This document shows, piece after piece, positions 25,298 to 40,821 of a stretch of 64,000 nt of DNA. The notes under the pieces were generated by a model that searched no databases, was not told the origin of the DNA, and saw only the letters and a program-made list of their open reading frames with translations. The DNA is from Alkalibacillus almallahensis (lineage in GTDB: Bacteria > Bacillota > Bacilli > Bacillales > Alkalibacillaceae). Location: contig NZ_JAASRU010000005.1 of assembly GCF_011761495.1 (NCBI RefSeq), positions 62,001 to 126,000 on the forward strand, given 5' to 3'. The position numbers were made by a program, and so were the translations under genes. Numbering within the stretch: position 1 is the first letter of the stretch; the number at the start of each line of letters is the position of its first letter.

Positions 25298-26278
25298 CTA
25301 TTTTGTGGCGACAAATGTTTGTAACGGTTCAACAGAAACATCCTGATAGTAATGATGAACAATGTCTTTATAAGTAGAGCCTTCTTTTGCCATACCGTTC
25401 GCACCGTATTGACTCATGCCAACCCCGTGACCGTATCCATTTGTTTTAAAGATGATGTGCTCAGCTGTTGTTTCTACTTTGAAATCGTTTGATCGTAAAC
25501 CTAATTGTTCTCGCACTTCGCGACCTGAGAATGTTTCATTGTTAATCATAACGGTATCTACTCGACCACTTTCTGTCCGAGTGAGATTCGATATATTTAA
25601 TATAGATTGTTGTAAACCTAATTTTTGAGCGACTTCAGCATGGGTAAGAATCGCTTGATCATTAAACACAGGAGAAGCTTCATCCCATGGACTTGAAACA
25701 CTCTTTAAATAAGGGATTTCATTTTGCCAATAATCTTCTGCATTTTCGGTAAAGCCGTTACTTGTCGAAAAGAATGCAGCGGTAATGGGTTCGCCATCAT
25801 AAGTAATGATTTCGCCTTCTGTTGCTTGAACGGCTGATTCTATCTTTTGCATGTGGTCTGAATAATCAACGCCCCACATGTCACGTAATTCTTTTTCAGA
25901 ATGGAAGACTTGATCATCGACCGTATCTTTAACATGAAAAGCTTGGTCAGATTCAGTGTGCGCCATCTTATTGGCAATATAAGTTCTCGCAGCTAGCGCT
26001 TGGGCTTTTAAAGCTTCCATTTCGAACTCTGCAGGAATTTCTGAAGCGACTACTTGCGTCACGTATTGTTCTAGCGGGAGTTCTTCAATTTGTTCTGATT
26101 CGGTACGCTTAATTTTTACCGTAACGCTCTTCTCATTTTCTTGGGATTGTTCATTAGTGTCGTTTGACGGCGGTGCGGCTTCGGTTGGCGTATCATGAAA
26201 AGGTAACACAATCATTGTCGGAACCATTACAATGACAGCAACTAGGATCATAGCAATCATCATGCTTTGTTTTTGCAA
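25298..26278 (-). CDS. spoIID: Stage II sporulation protein D (lytic transglycosylase)
   Basis: A 326-residue membrane-anchored enzyme of the mother cell that cleaves peptidoglycan glycan strands during engulfment. An N-terminal signal anchor (MMIAMILVAVIVMVPTMIVL) precedes the SpoIID domain: LEQYVTQVVASEIPAEFEME with the catalytic glutamate, then LKAQALAARTYI, and the C-terminal zinc/chitobiose region YGHGVGMSQYGANGMAKEG. Translation starts at TTG (26278), eight bases after GGAGG; an ATG in another frame lies between. It is separated from murAA by the murAA terminator, so it has its own promoter. I could not see a clear SigE match. Confidence 0.95.
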   Translation of the reverse strand: MQKQSMMIAMILVAVIVMVPTMIVLPFHDTPTEAAPPSNDTNEQSQENEKSVTVKIKRTESEQIEELPLEQYVTQVVASEIPAEFEMEALKAQALAARTYIANKMAHTESDQAFHVKDTVDDQVFHSEKELRDMWGVDYSDHMQKIESAVQATEGEIITYDGEPITAAFFSTSNGFTENAEDYWQNEIPYLKSVSSPWDEASPVFNDQAILTHAEVAQKLGLQQSILNISNLTRTESGRVDTVMINNETFSGREVREQLGLRSNDFKVETTAEHIIFKTNGYGHGVGMSQYGANGMAKEGSTYKDIVHHYYQDVSVEPLQTFVATK

Positions 26279-26349
26279 CCATATAACCTCCTTTAATTAC
26301 GGGCTCTATCATTAGCCTATTCAATTAAGGAGGTTACTAGAACACAAAA

Positions 26350-26375
26350 AAGAAGGACTCACGTGAGCCCTTCTT
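26350..26375 (-). terminator. Intrinsic terminator of murAA
   Basis: AAGAAGGACTCAC / GTGAGCCCTTCTT forms a 13-bp stem (one mismatched pair) 26 nt after the murAA stop. Confidence 0.85.
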
Positions 26376-26401
26376 AAATCAATCGACTATAATATAATAG
26401 A

Positions 26402-27700
26402 TTAGTTCGACTGTACCATAGTATCTTCATTCATAACGAATGGATCATTCACACGTTCAATGTCAGCACCTAATCCTTGAAGTTTTTCAACGAATTCAAC
26501 ATAACCACGGTCTAGATGTTGAAGTTCTGTTACCGTCGTATGGCCGTCTGCAATCAACCCTGCTAGGATAAGAGAGGCAGCTGCACGAAGGTCGGTAGCT
26601 GATACTTCAGCACCCTGTAGATGAGTCGGACCATCTACAATTGCGCTTCGTCCTTCAATTTTCGCATTAGCACTCATGCGTCTAAATTCTTCAACATGCA
26701 TGAAGCGATTTTCGAAAACTGTCTCTGAAATGACACTCGTACCATGAGCACGCATTGTTAATGTCATAAGTTGCGCTTGTAAATCTGTTGGAAAGCCTGG
26801 ATATGGCATTGTCTTAATATCAATTGGTTTTAATAACTCAGTCCCAATGACGCGCACTGAGTTATCAAACTCTTCAATCTGAACGCCCATTTCTTTCATT
26901 TTAGCAATTAAAGAACGTAAATGAGCTGGAATCGCACCTTCAACGATGATATCACCATTTGTAATTGCACCAGCAACCATAAATGTACCTGCTTCAATAC
27001 GGTCAGGAATGATGTTGTGTGTAATGCCTGTTAACTTTTCAACACCTTCAATTTTAATCGTTTCAGTACCTGCACCGATCACTTTACCGCCCATTTTATT
27101 AATAAAATTAGCTAGGTCTACAATTTCTGGTTCGCGTGCACAGTTTTCCATGACCGTCGTACCTTCAGCTAAGGCTGCTGCCATCATAAGATTTTCAGTA
27201 GCACCAACGCTTGGAAAATCTAAATAAATACGAGCACCTTGTAAACGATTTGATGAGAAAGCTTCAACGTAACCATTACCTACTTCTACGTTAGCACCCA
27301 TAGCTTCGAGCCCTTTTAAGTGTTGATCAATCGGACGAGAACCAATCGCACAACCACCAGGCATCGCGACTTTTGCGTGACCATAGCGTGCTAGTAAAGG
27401 TCCTAATACAAGGACTGAAGCTCGCATTTTTCTAACATATTCAAACGGTGTGACCGTTTTGAGATCTTGTTCAGCATCAATATATAATGTACGATCATCA
27501 CGTTCTACATCAACGTTCATGTATCGTAAAACTTCACCAATTGTATCTACATCCGCTAAAGGCGGAACATCTTCAAGTACTGTTTTCCCTTCACTTGCCA
27601 TTATACTTGCTGTAATTACAGGTAATACTGCGTTTTTAGCACCTTCTACTTTTACTGCGCCATTTAGACGATTACCTCCAGATACGATGATTTTATCCAA
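26402..27700 (-). CDS. murAA: UDP-N-acetylglucosamine 1-carboxyvinyltransferase MurAA
   Basis: A 432-residue cytoplasmic enzyme catalysing the first committed step of peptidoglycan synthesis, transfer of enolpyruvate from PEP to UDP-GlcNAc. It starts [20 protein letters not shown] with the conserved KNAVLP lysine, and has the PEP-binding cysteine in [17 protein letters not shown] (the fosfomycin target). It ends within the usual inside-out alpha/beta barrel length. It sits between spoIID and ywmB as in B. subtilis, which separates it from the second copy at 52827. The AGGGAAAG ribosome site precedes the ATG. ywmB ends 35 nt upstream, so they may be co-transcribed. Confidence 0.96.
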   Translation of the reverse strand: MDKIIVSGGNRLNGAVKVEGAKNAVLPVITASIMASEGKTVLEDVPPLADVDTIGEVLRYMNVDVERDDRTLYIDAEQDLKTVTPFEYVRKMRASVLVLGPLLARYGHAKVAMPGGCAIGSRPIDQHLKGLEAMGANVEVGNGYVEAFSSNRLQGARIYLDFPSVGATENLMMAAALAEGTTVMENCAREPEIVDLANFINKMGGKVIGAGTETIKIEGVEKLTGITHNIIPDRIEAGTFMVAGAITNGDIIVEGAIPAHLRSLIAKMKEMGVQIEEFDNSVRVIGTELLKPIDIKTMPYPGFPTDLQAQLMTLTMRAHGTSVISETVFENRFMHVEEFRRMSANAKIEGRSAIVDGPTHLQGAEVSATDLRAAASLILAGLIADGHTTVTELQHLDRGYVEFVEKLQGLGADIERVNDPFVMNEDTMVQSN

Positions 27701-27735
27701 TATCTTTCCCTCCGTGTCGATAGTCCGTATATTAT

Positions 27736-28386
27736 TTAATATTCAATTATGAGGATTGGTGTGCCGATTGTAACTGTATTTTTTCGGTCGTCCTCTTCGC
27801 GAATCGCTAACTGAATATTAATATGCTCTTTTTCATGTGGTATACGTTGTTGTAAATTAGGTGTGTAACCACTTACTACAGTCAATAATTCTTCGTGCAT
27901 TTGCGTTTTTAAATCTACTTCAAAATCTTGAATAACTTCTTCTAAAAACAAATTCTTATCGAGTTTACTATCAAATGAAGCTTGAAAGAAAGTGAAATGA
28001 GTCCCATTTTCGCGAAAAAGTGATAAATTTCTTTTTTCCAACAATTGTTGTACATCTTCATGAATCTTTTGATTCCATTTTGATGTTTCAACTTGATAGA
28101 TTAATTGACTACGTTTAGGTGATATTTCAACCATTGATAACGATTCGTCAATTATAGAACGTTTATGGTGGTCATTACCCTGGATTTGATCTTTTAAGAC
28201 ATTTTTATATGAATTTAGTTCTTTTTTACTAGAAACCAATTTCATTGTTAAGCCAAAAGTAGTTTGTTCTGATTCCCAATCTGTTACATAGTTTGATAGA
28301 TTTGATACATCAAGTTGAGCATCAGAATAACCTTCTGTTGGCGTTGTCATTAAAACAAATGTCATTAATACTAAAATAAATCGCAT
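27736..28386 (-). CDS. ywmB: YwmB family exported protein
   Basis: A 216-residue protein with a cleavable signal peptide ([21 protein letters not shown]). The mature domain matches the YwmB family by position and by features such as [22 protein letters not shown] near the N-terminus and [27 protein letters not shown] in the second half. The fold of this family is related to TATA-binding protein, and its role is unknown although it is conserved among spore formers. The ATG at 28386 is preferred to the TTG two codons earlier. It lies between ywzB and murAA, the standard Bacillus order. Confidence 0.82.
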   Translation of the reverse strand: MRFILVLMTFVLMTTPTEGYSDAQLDVSNLSNYVTDWESEQTTFGLTMKLVSSKKELNSYKNVLKDQIQGNDHHKRSIIDESLSMVEISPKRSQLIYQVETSKWNQKIHEDVQQLLEKRNLSLFRENGTHFTFFQASFDSKLDKNLFLEEVIQDFEVDLKTQMHEELLTVVSGYTPNLQQRIPHEKEHINIQLAIREEDDRKNTVTIGTPILIIEY

Positions 28387-28445
28387 GGACAATTCCCCCT
28401 ATTATCTTAAGGGTTGTCCATGCTGCTCCTTTTTAAACGTTAATA

Positions 28446-28679
28446 TTATAGTAAATATGGTAAACGTTGTGACCAATTAATAAAGTCTAAAAAGAAGTTA
28501 CTGACGGTGGTACCTAATGCAATTGATAATAAAATCCATAGTAATTTGCTTTCGATTTCTTTATTCTTTTTGAATAAAGCTTGGATATTGATCGCTTCAA
28601 GTGCTTTCCAAGCTAATATAATAAAAATAATGTGTGAAGTGATGCCAATTAACGCATCAATACCTTGCTCCATTAACAT
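28446..28679 (-). CDS. ywzB: DUF1146 membrane protein YwzB
   Basis: A 77-residue protein with two transmembrane helices (ALIGITSHIIFIILAWKALEAI and LLWILLSIALGTTVSNFFLDFI) joined by a charged loop (FKKNKEIESK). It ends with an aromatic tail. This matches the small DUF1146/YwzB family found immediately downstream of the atp operon in Bacillaceae; function is unknown. GAGGTG lies seven bases before the ATG. A possible SigA promoter with an internal perfect palindrome lies upstream (28720-28748). Confidence 0.85.
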   Translation of the reverse strand: MLMEQGIDALIGITSHIIFIILAWKALEAINIQALFKKNKEIESKLLWILLSIALGTTVSNFFLDFINWSQRLPYLL

Positions 28680-28719
28680 TATAACACCTCTTCAAGTTTT
28701 TTCGTAGGTAATTTTCGAC

Positions 28720-28748
28720 ATTTATATGTATTTCCCGGGAAATTTCAA
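28720..28748 (-). promoter_or_regulatory. Candidate ywzB promoter with 14-bp perfect palindrome in the spacer
   Basis: TTGAAA (28743-28748), a 17-nt spacer and ATAAAT (28720-28725) on the minus strand suit a SigA promoter. The spacer contains the perfect palindrome ATTTCCCGGGAAAT (28730-28743), a strong operator-like sequence in an A/T-rich region. The cognate regulator is unknown. Confidence 0.5.
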
Positions 28749-28870
28749 AGGGATATTCCGAATAAATAGCATACAATGTCATATTTTCTCATATTATGAT
28801 GTGTTTGGCTAGTGTTGAGGCTCTTCCTTTTTAAAATGAATACACGGCTGATATTGAACAATTAGCTCGC

Positions 28871-29017
28871 TATATTTAACAGTTCAACTCAATTGTTAAA
28901 TAATCCTGTTAGATTGTTAGACAATCCCACTCGATTGTTAAACATTCCCGCTAGTTTGTTTAACAATACCTATAGAATGTTAAACAATTCGTCCGGATTG
29001 TTTAACATTTTCACTGA
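28871..29017. repeat. Intergenic tandem array, family II (ATTGTTWAACAAT core), about 7 x 21 bp
   Basis: Six clear 21-bp units start at 28892, 28913, 28934, 28955, 28976 and 28997. A more degenerate unit starts at 28871, and traces lie further left. The consensus is ATTGTTWAACAATnCnnnnnG. The core is itself an inverted repeat (ATTGTT/AACAAT). The array fills the space between the atp operon terminator and the ywzB promoter. The stretch 28749-28870 shows nothing else identifiable. Confidence 0.92.
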
Positions 29018-29027
29018 TGTAGAGGCA

Positions 29028-29060
29028 AAAAAAGATCTGACCAGCTGGGTCAGATCTTTT

Positions 29061-29062
<2 letters not shown>
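29028..29062 (-). terminator. Terminator of the atp operon
   Basis: A perfect 13-bp stem AAAAGATCTGACC / GGTCAGATCTTTT with a 5-nt loop overlaps the atpC stop codon and is followed by an oligo-U run on the minus strand. Confidence 0.93.
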
Positions 29063-29507
<445 letters not shown>

Positions 29508-29518
29508 TTAAAGTCCCA

Positions 29519-31819
<2,301 letters not shown>

Positions 31820-31850
31820 TCACCACCTTTATTTAGAGACTTGCTCCTTA

Positions 31851-34458
<2,608 letters not shown>

Positions 34459-34479
34459 CTAATCATTCATTTAAGGCTT

Positions 34480-34591
34480 AAAAGGAAAAACGTCTCCAAC
34501 CGCAATTATGCGAAAGTTCGGTTTCCTTTTAGTCATCTTGTTACAACCTAACATAAAGGAATGGCGAAGCTTCAAAGATCACTTCGCCATT
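34480..34591 (-). other. Two RNA hairpins in the atpE-atpF intercistronic gap
   Basis: A perfect 10-bp stem AATGGCGAAG / CTTCGCCATT (34560-34591) lies shortly after the atpE stop, without a U-run. A second pairing, AAAAGGAAA (34480-34488) with TTTCCTTTT (34522-34530), encloses a small CGAA-AG-TTCG hairpin. Lack of a U tract argues against termination. Such stems could stabilise the atpE segment, whose product is needed in about ten copies per enzyme. Confidence 0.6.
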
Positions 34592-34618
34592 ATGTCAATG
34601 TCATGCAATAAAGACTTA

Positions 34619-34858
<240 letters not shown>

Positions 34859-34877
34859 TTAGTATTATTTTATAATG

Positions 34878-35987
<1,110 letters not shown>

Positions 35988-35991
<4 letters not shown>

Positions 35992-36203
35992 GATGTGTCG
36001 TCTCCTAAATACTGATTAGCTAGCTTGATCGTGCCATAGACACCTGCGGCTAAGCCAATGAACAACCCGATAATTAAAAAAAGAGGGCTTGTCTGAGTGA
36101 CGCTATCAAGCCATCGCCCTGCAAAGATCCCCACGATAGTTGATCCGGACAAATGACTGAGAATAACGGTTGTGATGGCCATCCCTTTCACGGGGTACTT
36201 CAT
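35988..36203 (-). CDS. AtpZ/AtpI family small membrane protein
   Basis: A 71-residue protein with two hydrophobic helices (MAITTVILSHLSGSTIVGIFAG and LFLIIGLFIGLAAGVYGTIKL) joined by a WLDSVTQTSP loop. This is the hairpin layout of AtpZ, which in alkaliphilic Bacillus is encoded just before atpI and is tied to c-ring assembly and magnesium transport. It is first in the operon and overlaps atpI by 4 nt. The ribosome site is weak (AGGTTACGC before the ATG). B. subtilis lacks a gene at this place. Confidence 0.75.
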
Positions 36204-36262
36204 AAGCGTAACCTACCAATCACATAAAATCAGACAACGATATGTTGAATTAGACCTATTCA

Positions 36263-36307
36263 TTTAAGACGAGTTGTCTAACATTCGTTAGCATTTTTCG
36301 TCTTTAA
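36263..36307 (-). other. Hairpin in the atp operon 5' leader
   Basis: TTTAAGACGA (36263-36272) pairs with TCGTCTTTAA (36298-36307), and an inner CTAAC/GTTAG pair (36278-36282, 36287-36291) closes a small loop. It sits in the about 120-nt untranslated leader between the promoter at 36331-36359 and the AtpZ-like gene. There is no U tract, so a stability or translation role is more likely than termination. Confidence 0.5.
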
Positions 36308-36330
36308 GCCTAATCATTCCACACTAGATT

Positions 36331-36359
36331 AGCATACAATAGCACCTTTTATAAGTCAA
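36331..36359 (-). promoter_or_regulatory. SigA promoter of the atp operon
   Basis: TTGACT (36354-36359), a 17-nt spacer and TATGCT (36331-36336) on the minus strand form a strong housekeeping promoter about 130 nt upstream of the first atp gene and just downstream of the protease gene. Confidence 0.75.
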
Positions 36360-36405
36360 TTGATATTAAGGCGAAAATAGTTCGTTTTTTTGACATTCTT
36401 GTGAC

Positions 36406-38514
36406 TTATGGTCGATGAAATTCTAATCTTTGATTGTAGGTTTGTTCATTGTCTGTTGCTTGGATCATGACATAGTATAATCCGCTCGACCACTGGGATA
36501 TGTCAACTTTTTGTTCATGTTTTCCTGAGGATACATCTGACTGTTCTGTAATGGTTTGAGCGTGAGTGAATGATGAATCATACACATCGATTGAAAGGGC
36601 TTTCAAAGAATCAGCTACATAATAGGTTAACATGGCTTTATCTTCGGTGAAAGGTTCAACAGCTATCTCTGCATTGATTCGAGGAAAATCTGCAGACCCG
36701 CCGACAATTAAATAGGGCAAATTGACTGTCTCACTATCCAATTTTAATGAAAGATAGCCTTCATGAACACCCTTCATCTTGAATTTTTTGTGAAAATGCG
36801 CTTGAATCGGGAAAGTTTTTTCTGAATGAGCTGGAATTGTTGTTGAAAGTGGGATCTCCCAATTGACCTGTTCATGGCGCTTTGGAATATTCCAAGTGAC
36901 ATCTAGTGGTTCCCCGCCCGTATTATGAACGGTAATAGACTGCGTTTTTGATGGCTGATCAGCTTGGTGATAACCAAATTGAAGTTTTTTCGATTCGATG
37001 TAATAAGTTGACTCAAATAACGATTGTACATCTAACCACCCACTGCCTGCTTCGCTTGGGCGACTATTTTGGCTGAACGGATTCGCATGTGATAAAAGTT
37101 GTTGTTTTAATTCTTCCGGCGTTGCATTCGGCTGAGTTTGTTTCAAGAGAGCTAATACGCCTGTCACATAAGGCGCAGCCATGCTTGTCCCTTGAAAGTT
37201 GGCGTAACCACCTGGAATTGTGCTCATAACATTGACGCCTGGAGCTAATAGATCTGGTTTAATCGTCCAATCACTTGTCACAGGTCCACGTGCGCTAAAT
37301 TCAGCAATCCCGTCTTTAATGGCTTGAGTTGATGTTTCGATCCATGTTTCGTGTTCCCGAAGTTGTTCTGCTTCTTCACGCGTGATAACAATGACTGGGA
37401 GTGTGGTTGGCGTCACCGACCAATCATTCGGATCTTCTTTCGTTACAATGATTAACGCTTCTGCTTTGGTTTGAACGGCATCGGTGATGAGTTTAGTATA
37501 GGATCTGTCTTTTTTGGTTGTCATTAAAATTTTCCCTCGTAGATTAGCGGAGCCGCTTGCTTCCGTTTTATATTGATAAGGAAAGCGTTCATCTATCGGC
37601 CATGTTCCACTTTGCGGCATTTGTCTAACTGGTATGGTTTTACGTCCAAAGATCTCAATCATCGCTCGTGATTGATCGGTATAACCTGCACCAACGGTTA
37701 TCGCTTTTTGAGCCGTAGCGGGTGTCGTAACAGTCCAATCCTCTGGCCCATTATTGCCTGATGCAACAACGATTAAATGACCTAAATCAAATGCTTGATT
37801 AACAGCTTTTGAAAGAGGCGTATCAGGTGAATTGATGTTCGTTCCAAGTGATAAATTAATAATATCCATATCATCTTTCACTGCTTGTTCAAGAGCTGCT
37901 AACACATGAGCCGAGGTTCCGACACCACCTGGTCCAAGCGCCCGATAACCATAAATCGATGCATGAGGGGCAACCCCTTTCATATCACCGTTAGCTGCGA
38001 TAATCCCTGCTACATGCGTTCCATGATTGGTTGGCATGCCGTCTTTTGCCGTTGATTCCATGGGGTCCTCGTCAAAATCAATGACATCGAACCCCCCTTG
38101 ATACTGGGCGCTCAAATCAGGATGGGTATAATCAATTCCTGTGTCGATCACTCCGACTTTGATGCCTTCTCCAGTCGCATCAGTCGATTCAACTTGGTAA
38201 TTAGGAAGATCATTGGGGAGTGATTGGGTTTGATTTTGAATAGCGGGCGAATCATAGGATTGTGCGCGATTATAATCATTCACCCATGACTCTTGGTGAA
38301 GGTCTTTAATATCGTCTTGGGCGCCTTTAATCGCTACGGCTTGTAGCAATGTATCGTATGTATAAAGCACCTCAAGAAAAGGATAATCTTGCTTAACCTT
38401 CTCGGTTATTTGTTCGGGGTCACCATCTATTTCGACAATCCACGTCATGTCTTCAGCTGAAACGGTTGATGTTGTTATAATGATTGTTAGTGTGAGAGCA
38501 AATAAAAAACGCAT
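36406..38514 (-). CDS. Secreted subtilisin-family serine protease (Vpr-like, S8)
   Basis: A 702-residue exported protease. Residues 1-20 are a signal peptide (ends TVSA). Residues 20-90 are an inhibitor-I9-type propeptide. The catalytic triad is intact: Asp124 in GVIDTGIDYTHPDL, His164 in NHGTHVAG and Ser444 in QGTSMAAPYV, with the oxyanion asparagine in ASGNNGP. A protease-associated (PA) insert lies at about 310-400 between the His and Ser blocks, and the C-terminal 200 residues look like beta domains. This architecture matches the Vpr minor extracellular protease, though it is shorter. It probably acts in extracellular protein degradation. It lies between upp and the atp operon, which are adjacent in B. 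subtilis, so it looks inserted here. Confidence 0.87.
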   Translation of the reverse strand: MRFLFALTLTIIITTSTVSAEDMTWIVEIDGDPEQITEKVKQDYPFLEVLYTYDTLLQAVAIKGAQDDIKDLHQESWVNDYNRAQSYDSPAIQNQTQSLPNDLPNYQVESTDATGEGIKVGVIDTGIDYTHPDLSAQYQGGFDVIDFDEDPMESTAKDGMPTNHGTHVAGIIAANGDMKGVAPHASIYGYRALGPGGVGTSAHVLAALEQAVKDDMDIINLSLGTNINSPDTPLSKAVNQAFDLGHLIVVASGNNGPEDWTVTTPATAQKAITVGAGYTDQSRAMIEIFGRKTIPVRQMPQSGTWPIDERFPYQYKTEASGSANLRGKILMTTKKDRSYTKLITDAVQTKAEALIIVTKEDPNDWSVTPTTLPVIVITREEAEQLREHETWIETSTQAIKDGIAEFSARGPVTSDWTIKPDLLAPGVNVMSTIPGGYANFQGTSMAAPYVTGVLALLKQTQPNATPEELKQQLLSHANPFSQNSRPSEAGSGWLDVQSLFESTYYIESKKLQFGYHQADQPSKTQSITVHNTGGEPLDVTWNIPKRHEQVNWEIPLSTTIPAHSEKTFPIQAHFHKKFKMKGVHEGYLSLKLDSETVNLPYLIVGGSADFPRINAEIAVEPFTEDKAMLTYYVADSLKALSIDVYDSSFTHAQTITEQSDVSSGKHEQKVDISQWSSGLYYVMIQATDNEQTYNQRLEFHRP

Positions 38515-38621
38515 ACGACCACTCCTTCGCTTGTTAGGGTTAGCGAAAGATGATGGGGTTATGCGCCAACTTGAAATGGGAAATGCGTTTTTTAGTGAAG
38601 TATATTAGGGCCAAAATTCAT

Positions 38622-38768
38622 GTTATTTCACAATCGCCGCACATTGTTTCATAATCTTGTGGGATTGTTAAACACTTCAGCGAGATTGTGAAATAATCCC
38701 GGCAGAATGTTTAACAAAGTTGAGCGTTTGTTTAACAATCGTGCGAGAATGTAAAAAACGACAGCGCA
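38622..38768. repeat. Intergenic tandem array, family II (ATTGTTWAACAAT core), 7 x 21 bp
   Basis: Seven 21-bp units start at 38622, 38643, 38664, 38685, 38706, 38727 and 38748. The consensus is ATTGTTTMAYAATCnnGnnnG, with TTTAACAA and TTTCATAA/TTTCACAA variants of the core. The last unit runs into the upp terminator. The array occupies the gap upstream of the protease gene. Confidence 0.92.
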
Positions 38769-38782
38769 GTGGCTGTCGTTTT
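38755..38782 (-). terminator. Intrinsic terminator of upp
   Basis: A perfect 11-bp stem AAAACGACAGC / GCTGTCGTTTT, loop 6 nt, just after the upp stop and merging with the last repeat unit. Confidence 0.9.
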
Positions 38783-38786
38783 GTCT

Positions 38787-39416
38787 TTATTTCGTTCCAA
38801 ACAAGCGATCTCCAGCGTCGCCTAAGCCTGGAATAATATAACCTTTTTCACTTAGTTTTTCATCTAAGCCAGCGACATAAATATCAATATCAGGATGGGC
38901 CTCTTGTACGGCTTCAACCCCTTCAGGCGCTGCGATTAGGCACATTAAACGAATATGCGTCGCACCACGTTTTTTAAGGGAATGAATCGCTTCGATCGCT
39001 GAGCCACCTGTTGCTAGCATTGGGTCTGTCACAATCAGTTCACGTTCATGAATATCAGATGGTAACTTAATATAATATTCAACTGGTTTCAGTGTCTCGG
39101 GATCGCGGTATAAGCCGACGTGGCCAATCTTAGCGGCTGGGATCAAATCAACAATACCATCGACCATGCCTAAGCCAGCGCGGAGGATCGGGATAATCCC
39201 AACTTTTTTACCAGCTAGGACGTTCGATTTTGAGGTGGCGACAGGGGTTTCGACTTCAACTTCTTCAAGCGGTAATTCGCGTGTAATTTCAAACATCATC
39301 AGTGCAGACACTTCATCGACAAGCTCACGGAAAGCTTTTGTGCCTGTTTCTTTATCACGGATGAAGGTTAACTTATGCTGAATCAATGGATGGTCAAATA
39401 CGTAAACTTTACCCAA
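38787..39416 (-). CDS. upp: Uracil phosphoribosyltransferase
   Basis: A 209-residue pyrimidine salvage enzyme converting uracil and PRPP to UMP. It begins [20 protein letters not shown], a highly conserved start, with the PRPP-binding loop [16 protein letters not shown] and the uracil-binding tail [17 protein letters not shown]. Start is TTG (39416), nine bases after AAAGGAG, which gives the standard 209-residue length; the TTG at 39425 touches the ribosome site. It lies downstream of glyA as in B. subtilis, each with its own terminator. Confidence 0.97.
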   Translation of the reverse strand: MGKVYVFDHPLIQHKLTFIRDKETGTKAFRELVDEVSALMMFEITRELPLEEVEVETPVATSKSNVLAGKKVGIIPILRAGLGMVDGIVDLIPAAKIGHVGLYRDPETLKPVEYYIKLPSDIHERELIVTDPMLATGGSAIEAIHSLKKRGATHIRLMCLIAAPEGVEAVQEAHPDIDIYVAGLDEKLSEKGYIIPGLGDAGDRLFGTK

Positions 39417-39489
39417 AACAAACAACTCCTTTAAACAATATCTCTTGAATTTTACCTAAAACTGACGAATGTTGCAATGTGCACACAGA

Positions 39490-39518
39490 AAAAAGTGGCG
39501 AGAATTTCTCACCACTTT
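39490..39518 (-). terminator. Intrinsic terminator of glyA
   Basis: AAAAGTGGCGAGAA pairs with TTTCTCACCACTTTT (one mismatch), 5 nt after the glyA stop, followed by an U-run on the minus strand. Confidence 0.85.
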
Positions 39519-39522
39519 TAGA

Positions 39523-40770
39523 TTATGAATACATCGGAAAACGATCAGCTAGTTTTTGAACACGCGCTTTAGCTTCTTCTAATTTCGCTTCATCTTCATG
39601 ATTATTTAATGTGAAGGCAATGATTGATGCAATCTCATCCATTTCTTCTTCGCCAAATCCGCGTGTAGTGACAGCAGCTGTTCCAATACGAACGCCACTT
39701 GTGACAAACGGGCTTTCTGGGTCGAATGGAATCGTGTTCTTATTCGTCGTGACGCCAATTTCATCCAACGCCGCTTCTGCCACTTTACCTGTTAAGTTAA
39801 GCGGACGAACGTCTAGTAATAATAGATGGTTATCTGTACCGTCAGAAACTAAGCGAATACCTTCTTGTTTTAAAGCTTCACCAAGGCGTTTCGCGTTGTT
39901 AATAATTTGCTTAGAATAGTCTTTAAAAGATGGGTCAAGCGCTTCTTTGAAGGCTACCCCTTTTGCTGCAATAATATGCATGAGTGGTCCACCTTGCATA
40001 CCGGGGAACACATTGCTATCAATCTTCTTCTTGAAGTCTTCTTGGCATAAAATTAAGCCACCACGAGGACCGCGTAATGTTTTATGCGTGGTTGATGTCA
40101 CAAAATGAGCGTATGGTACTGGGCTTTGATGCAGTCCTGCTGCAACTAAGCCAGCGATATGAGCCATGTCGACGAGTAAGTATGCACCGACTTCATCAGC
40201 GATTTCACGGAATTTTTTGAAGTCAATTTCGCGTGGATAAGCTGATGCACCAGCGACAATCATGTTCGGCTCCACTTCTTTCGCCTTGTCTAACAGTGCG
40301 TCATAATCGATCGTTTCACTGTTTTCATCAACGCCATAGTCAACGACATTATACAGTTTACCACTGAAGTTTACAGGGCTTCCGTGTGTAAGGTGACCGC
40401 CGTGGTTTAAATTCATGCCTAAAATCGTATCGCCTGGTTTTAGTGCGGCAAAATAAACAGCCATATTCGCCTGAGCACCAGAATGCGGCTGGACGTTGGC
40501 GTGATCAGCACCGAATAATTCTTTGGCACGGTCTCGAGCTAGGTCTTCCGCAATATCAACGTATTCACAGCCACCATAATAACGGCGATGCGGGTAACCT
40601 TCAGCATATTTGTTCGTTAAAACAGATCCGGCCGCTTCCATTACCGCTTCAGAGACAAAGTTTTCGGACGCGATTAATTCAATTTTGTCGTGCTGACGGT
40701 TCTTCTCCTGGTTAATCGCCTTAAGCATGTCTGGGTCTACTTCGTTTAACTGATTGTGTAAATGTGTCAT
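39523..40770 (-). CDS. glyA: Serine hydroxymethyltransferase
   Basis: A 415-residue PLP enzyme interconverting serine and glycine with transfer of a one-carbon unit to tetrahydrofolate. Conserved blocks are [45 protein letters not shown] and [15 protein letters not shown], whose lysine binds PLP. The length is normal. The ATG at 40770 follows AAGGAGG. A TGTCAGCAAT/ATTGCTGACA hairpin (40796-40817) lies between ywlG and glyA. Confidence 0.98.
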   Translation of the reverse strand: MTHLHNQLNEVDPDMLKAINQEKNRQHDKIELIASENFVSEAVMEAAGSVLTNKYAEGYPHRRYYGGCEYVDIAEDLARDRAKELFGADHANVQPHSGAQANMAVYFAALKPGDTILGMNLNHGGHLTHGSPVNFSGKLYNVVDYGVDENSETIDYDALLDKAKEVEPNMIVAGASAYPREIDFKKFREIADEVGAYLLVDMAHIAGLVAAGLHQSPVPYAHFVTSTTHKTLRGPRGGLILCQEDFKKKIDSNVFPGMQGGPLMHIIAAKGVAFKEALDPSFKDYSKQIINNAKRLGEALKQEGIRLVSDGTDNHLLLLDVRPLNLTGKVAEAALDEIGVTTNKNTIPFDPESPFVTSGVRIGTAAVTTRGFGEEEMDEIASIIAFTLNNHEDEAKLEEAKARVQKLADRFPMYS

Positions 40771-40795
40771 GAGTAAAGCCTCCTTATGTATATAA

Positions 40796-40817
40796 TGTCA
40801 GCAATTGATTGCTGACA
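40796..40817 (-). other. Hairpin between ywlG and glyA
   Basis: A perfect 10-bp inverted repeat with a 2-nt centre, 4 nt after the ywlG stop. The following sequence on the minus strand is A/T-rich but lacks a proper U-run, so it may be a weak terminator of ywlG or a hairpin at the head of the glyA transcript. Confidence 0.5.
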
Positions 40818-40821
40818 TAGA

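Noticed and set aside
36263-36307. Terminator closing the protease gene
   Set aside because: The stem is downstream of the atp promoter and lacks a U-run, so it is more likely part of the atp leader.
39417-39522. Riboswitch upstream of upp or between glyA and upp
   Set aside because: Only the simple glyA terminator and a ribosome site are seen; there is no conserved aptamer pattern.
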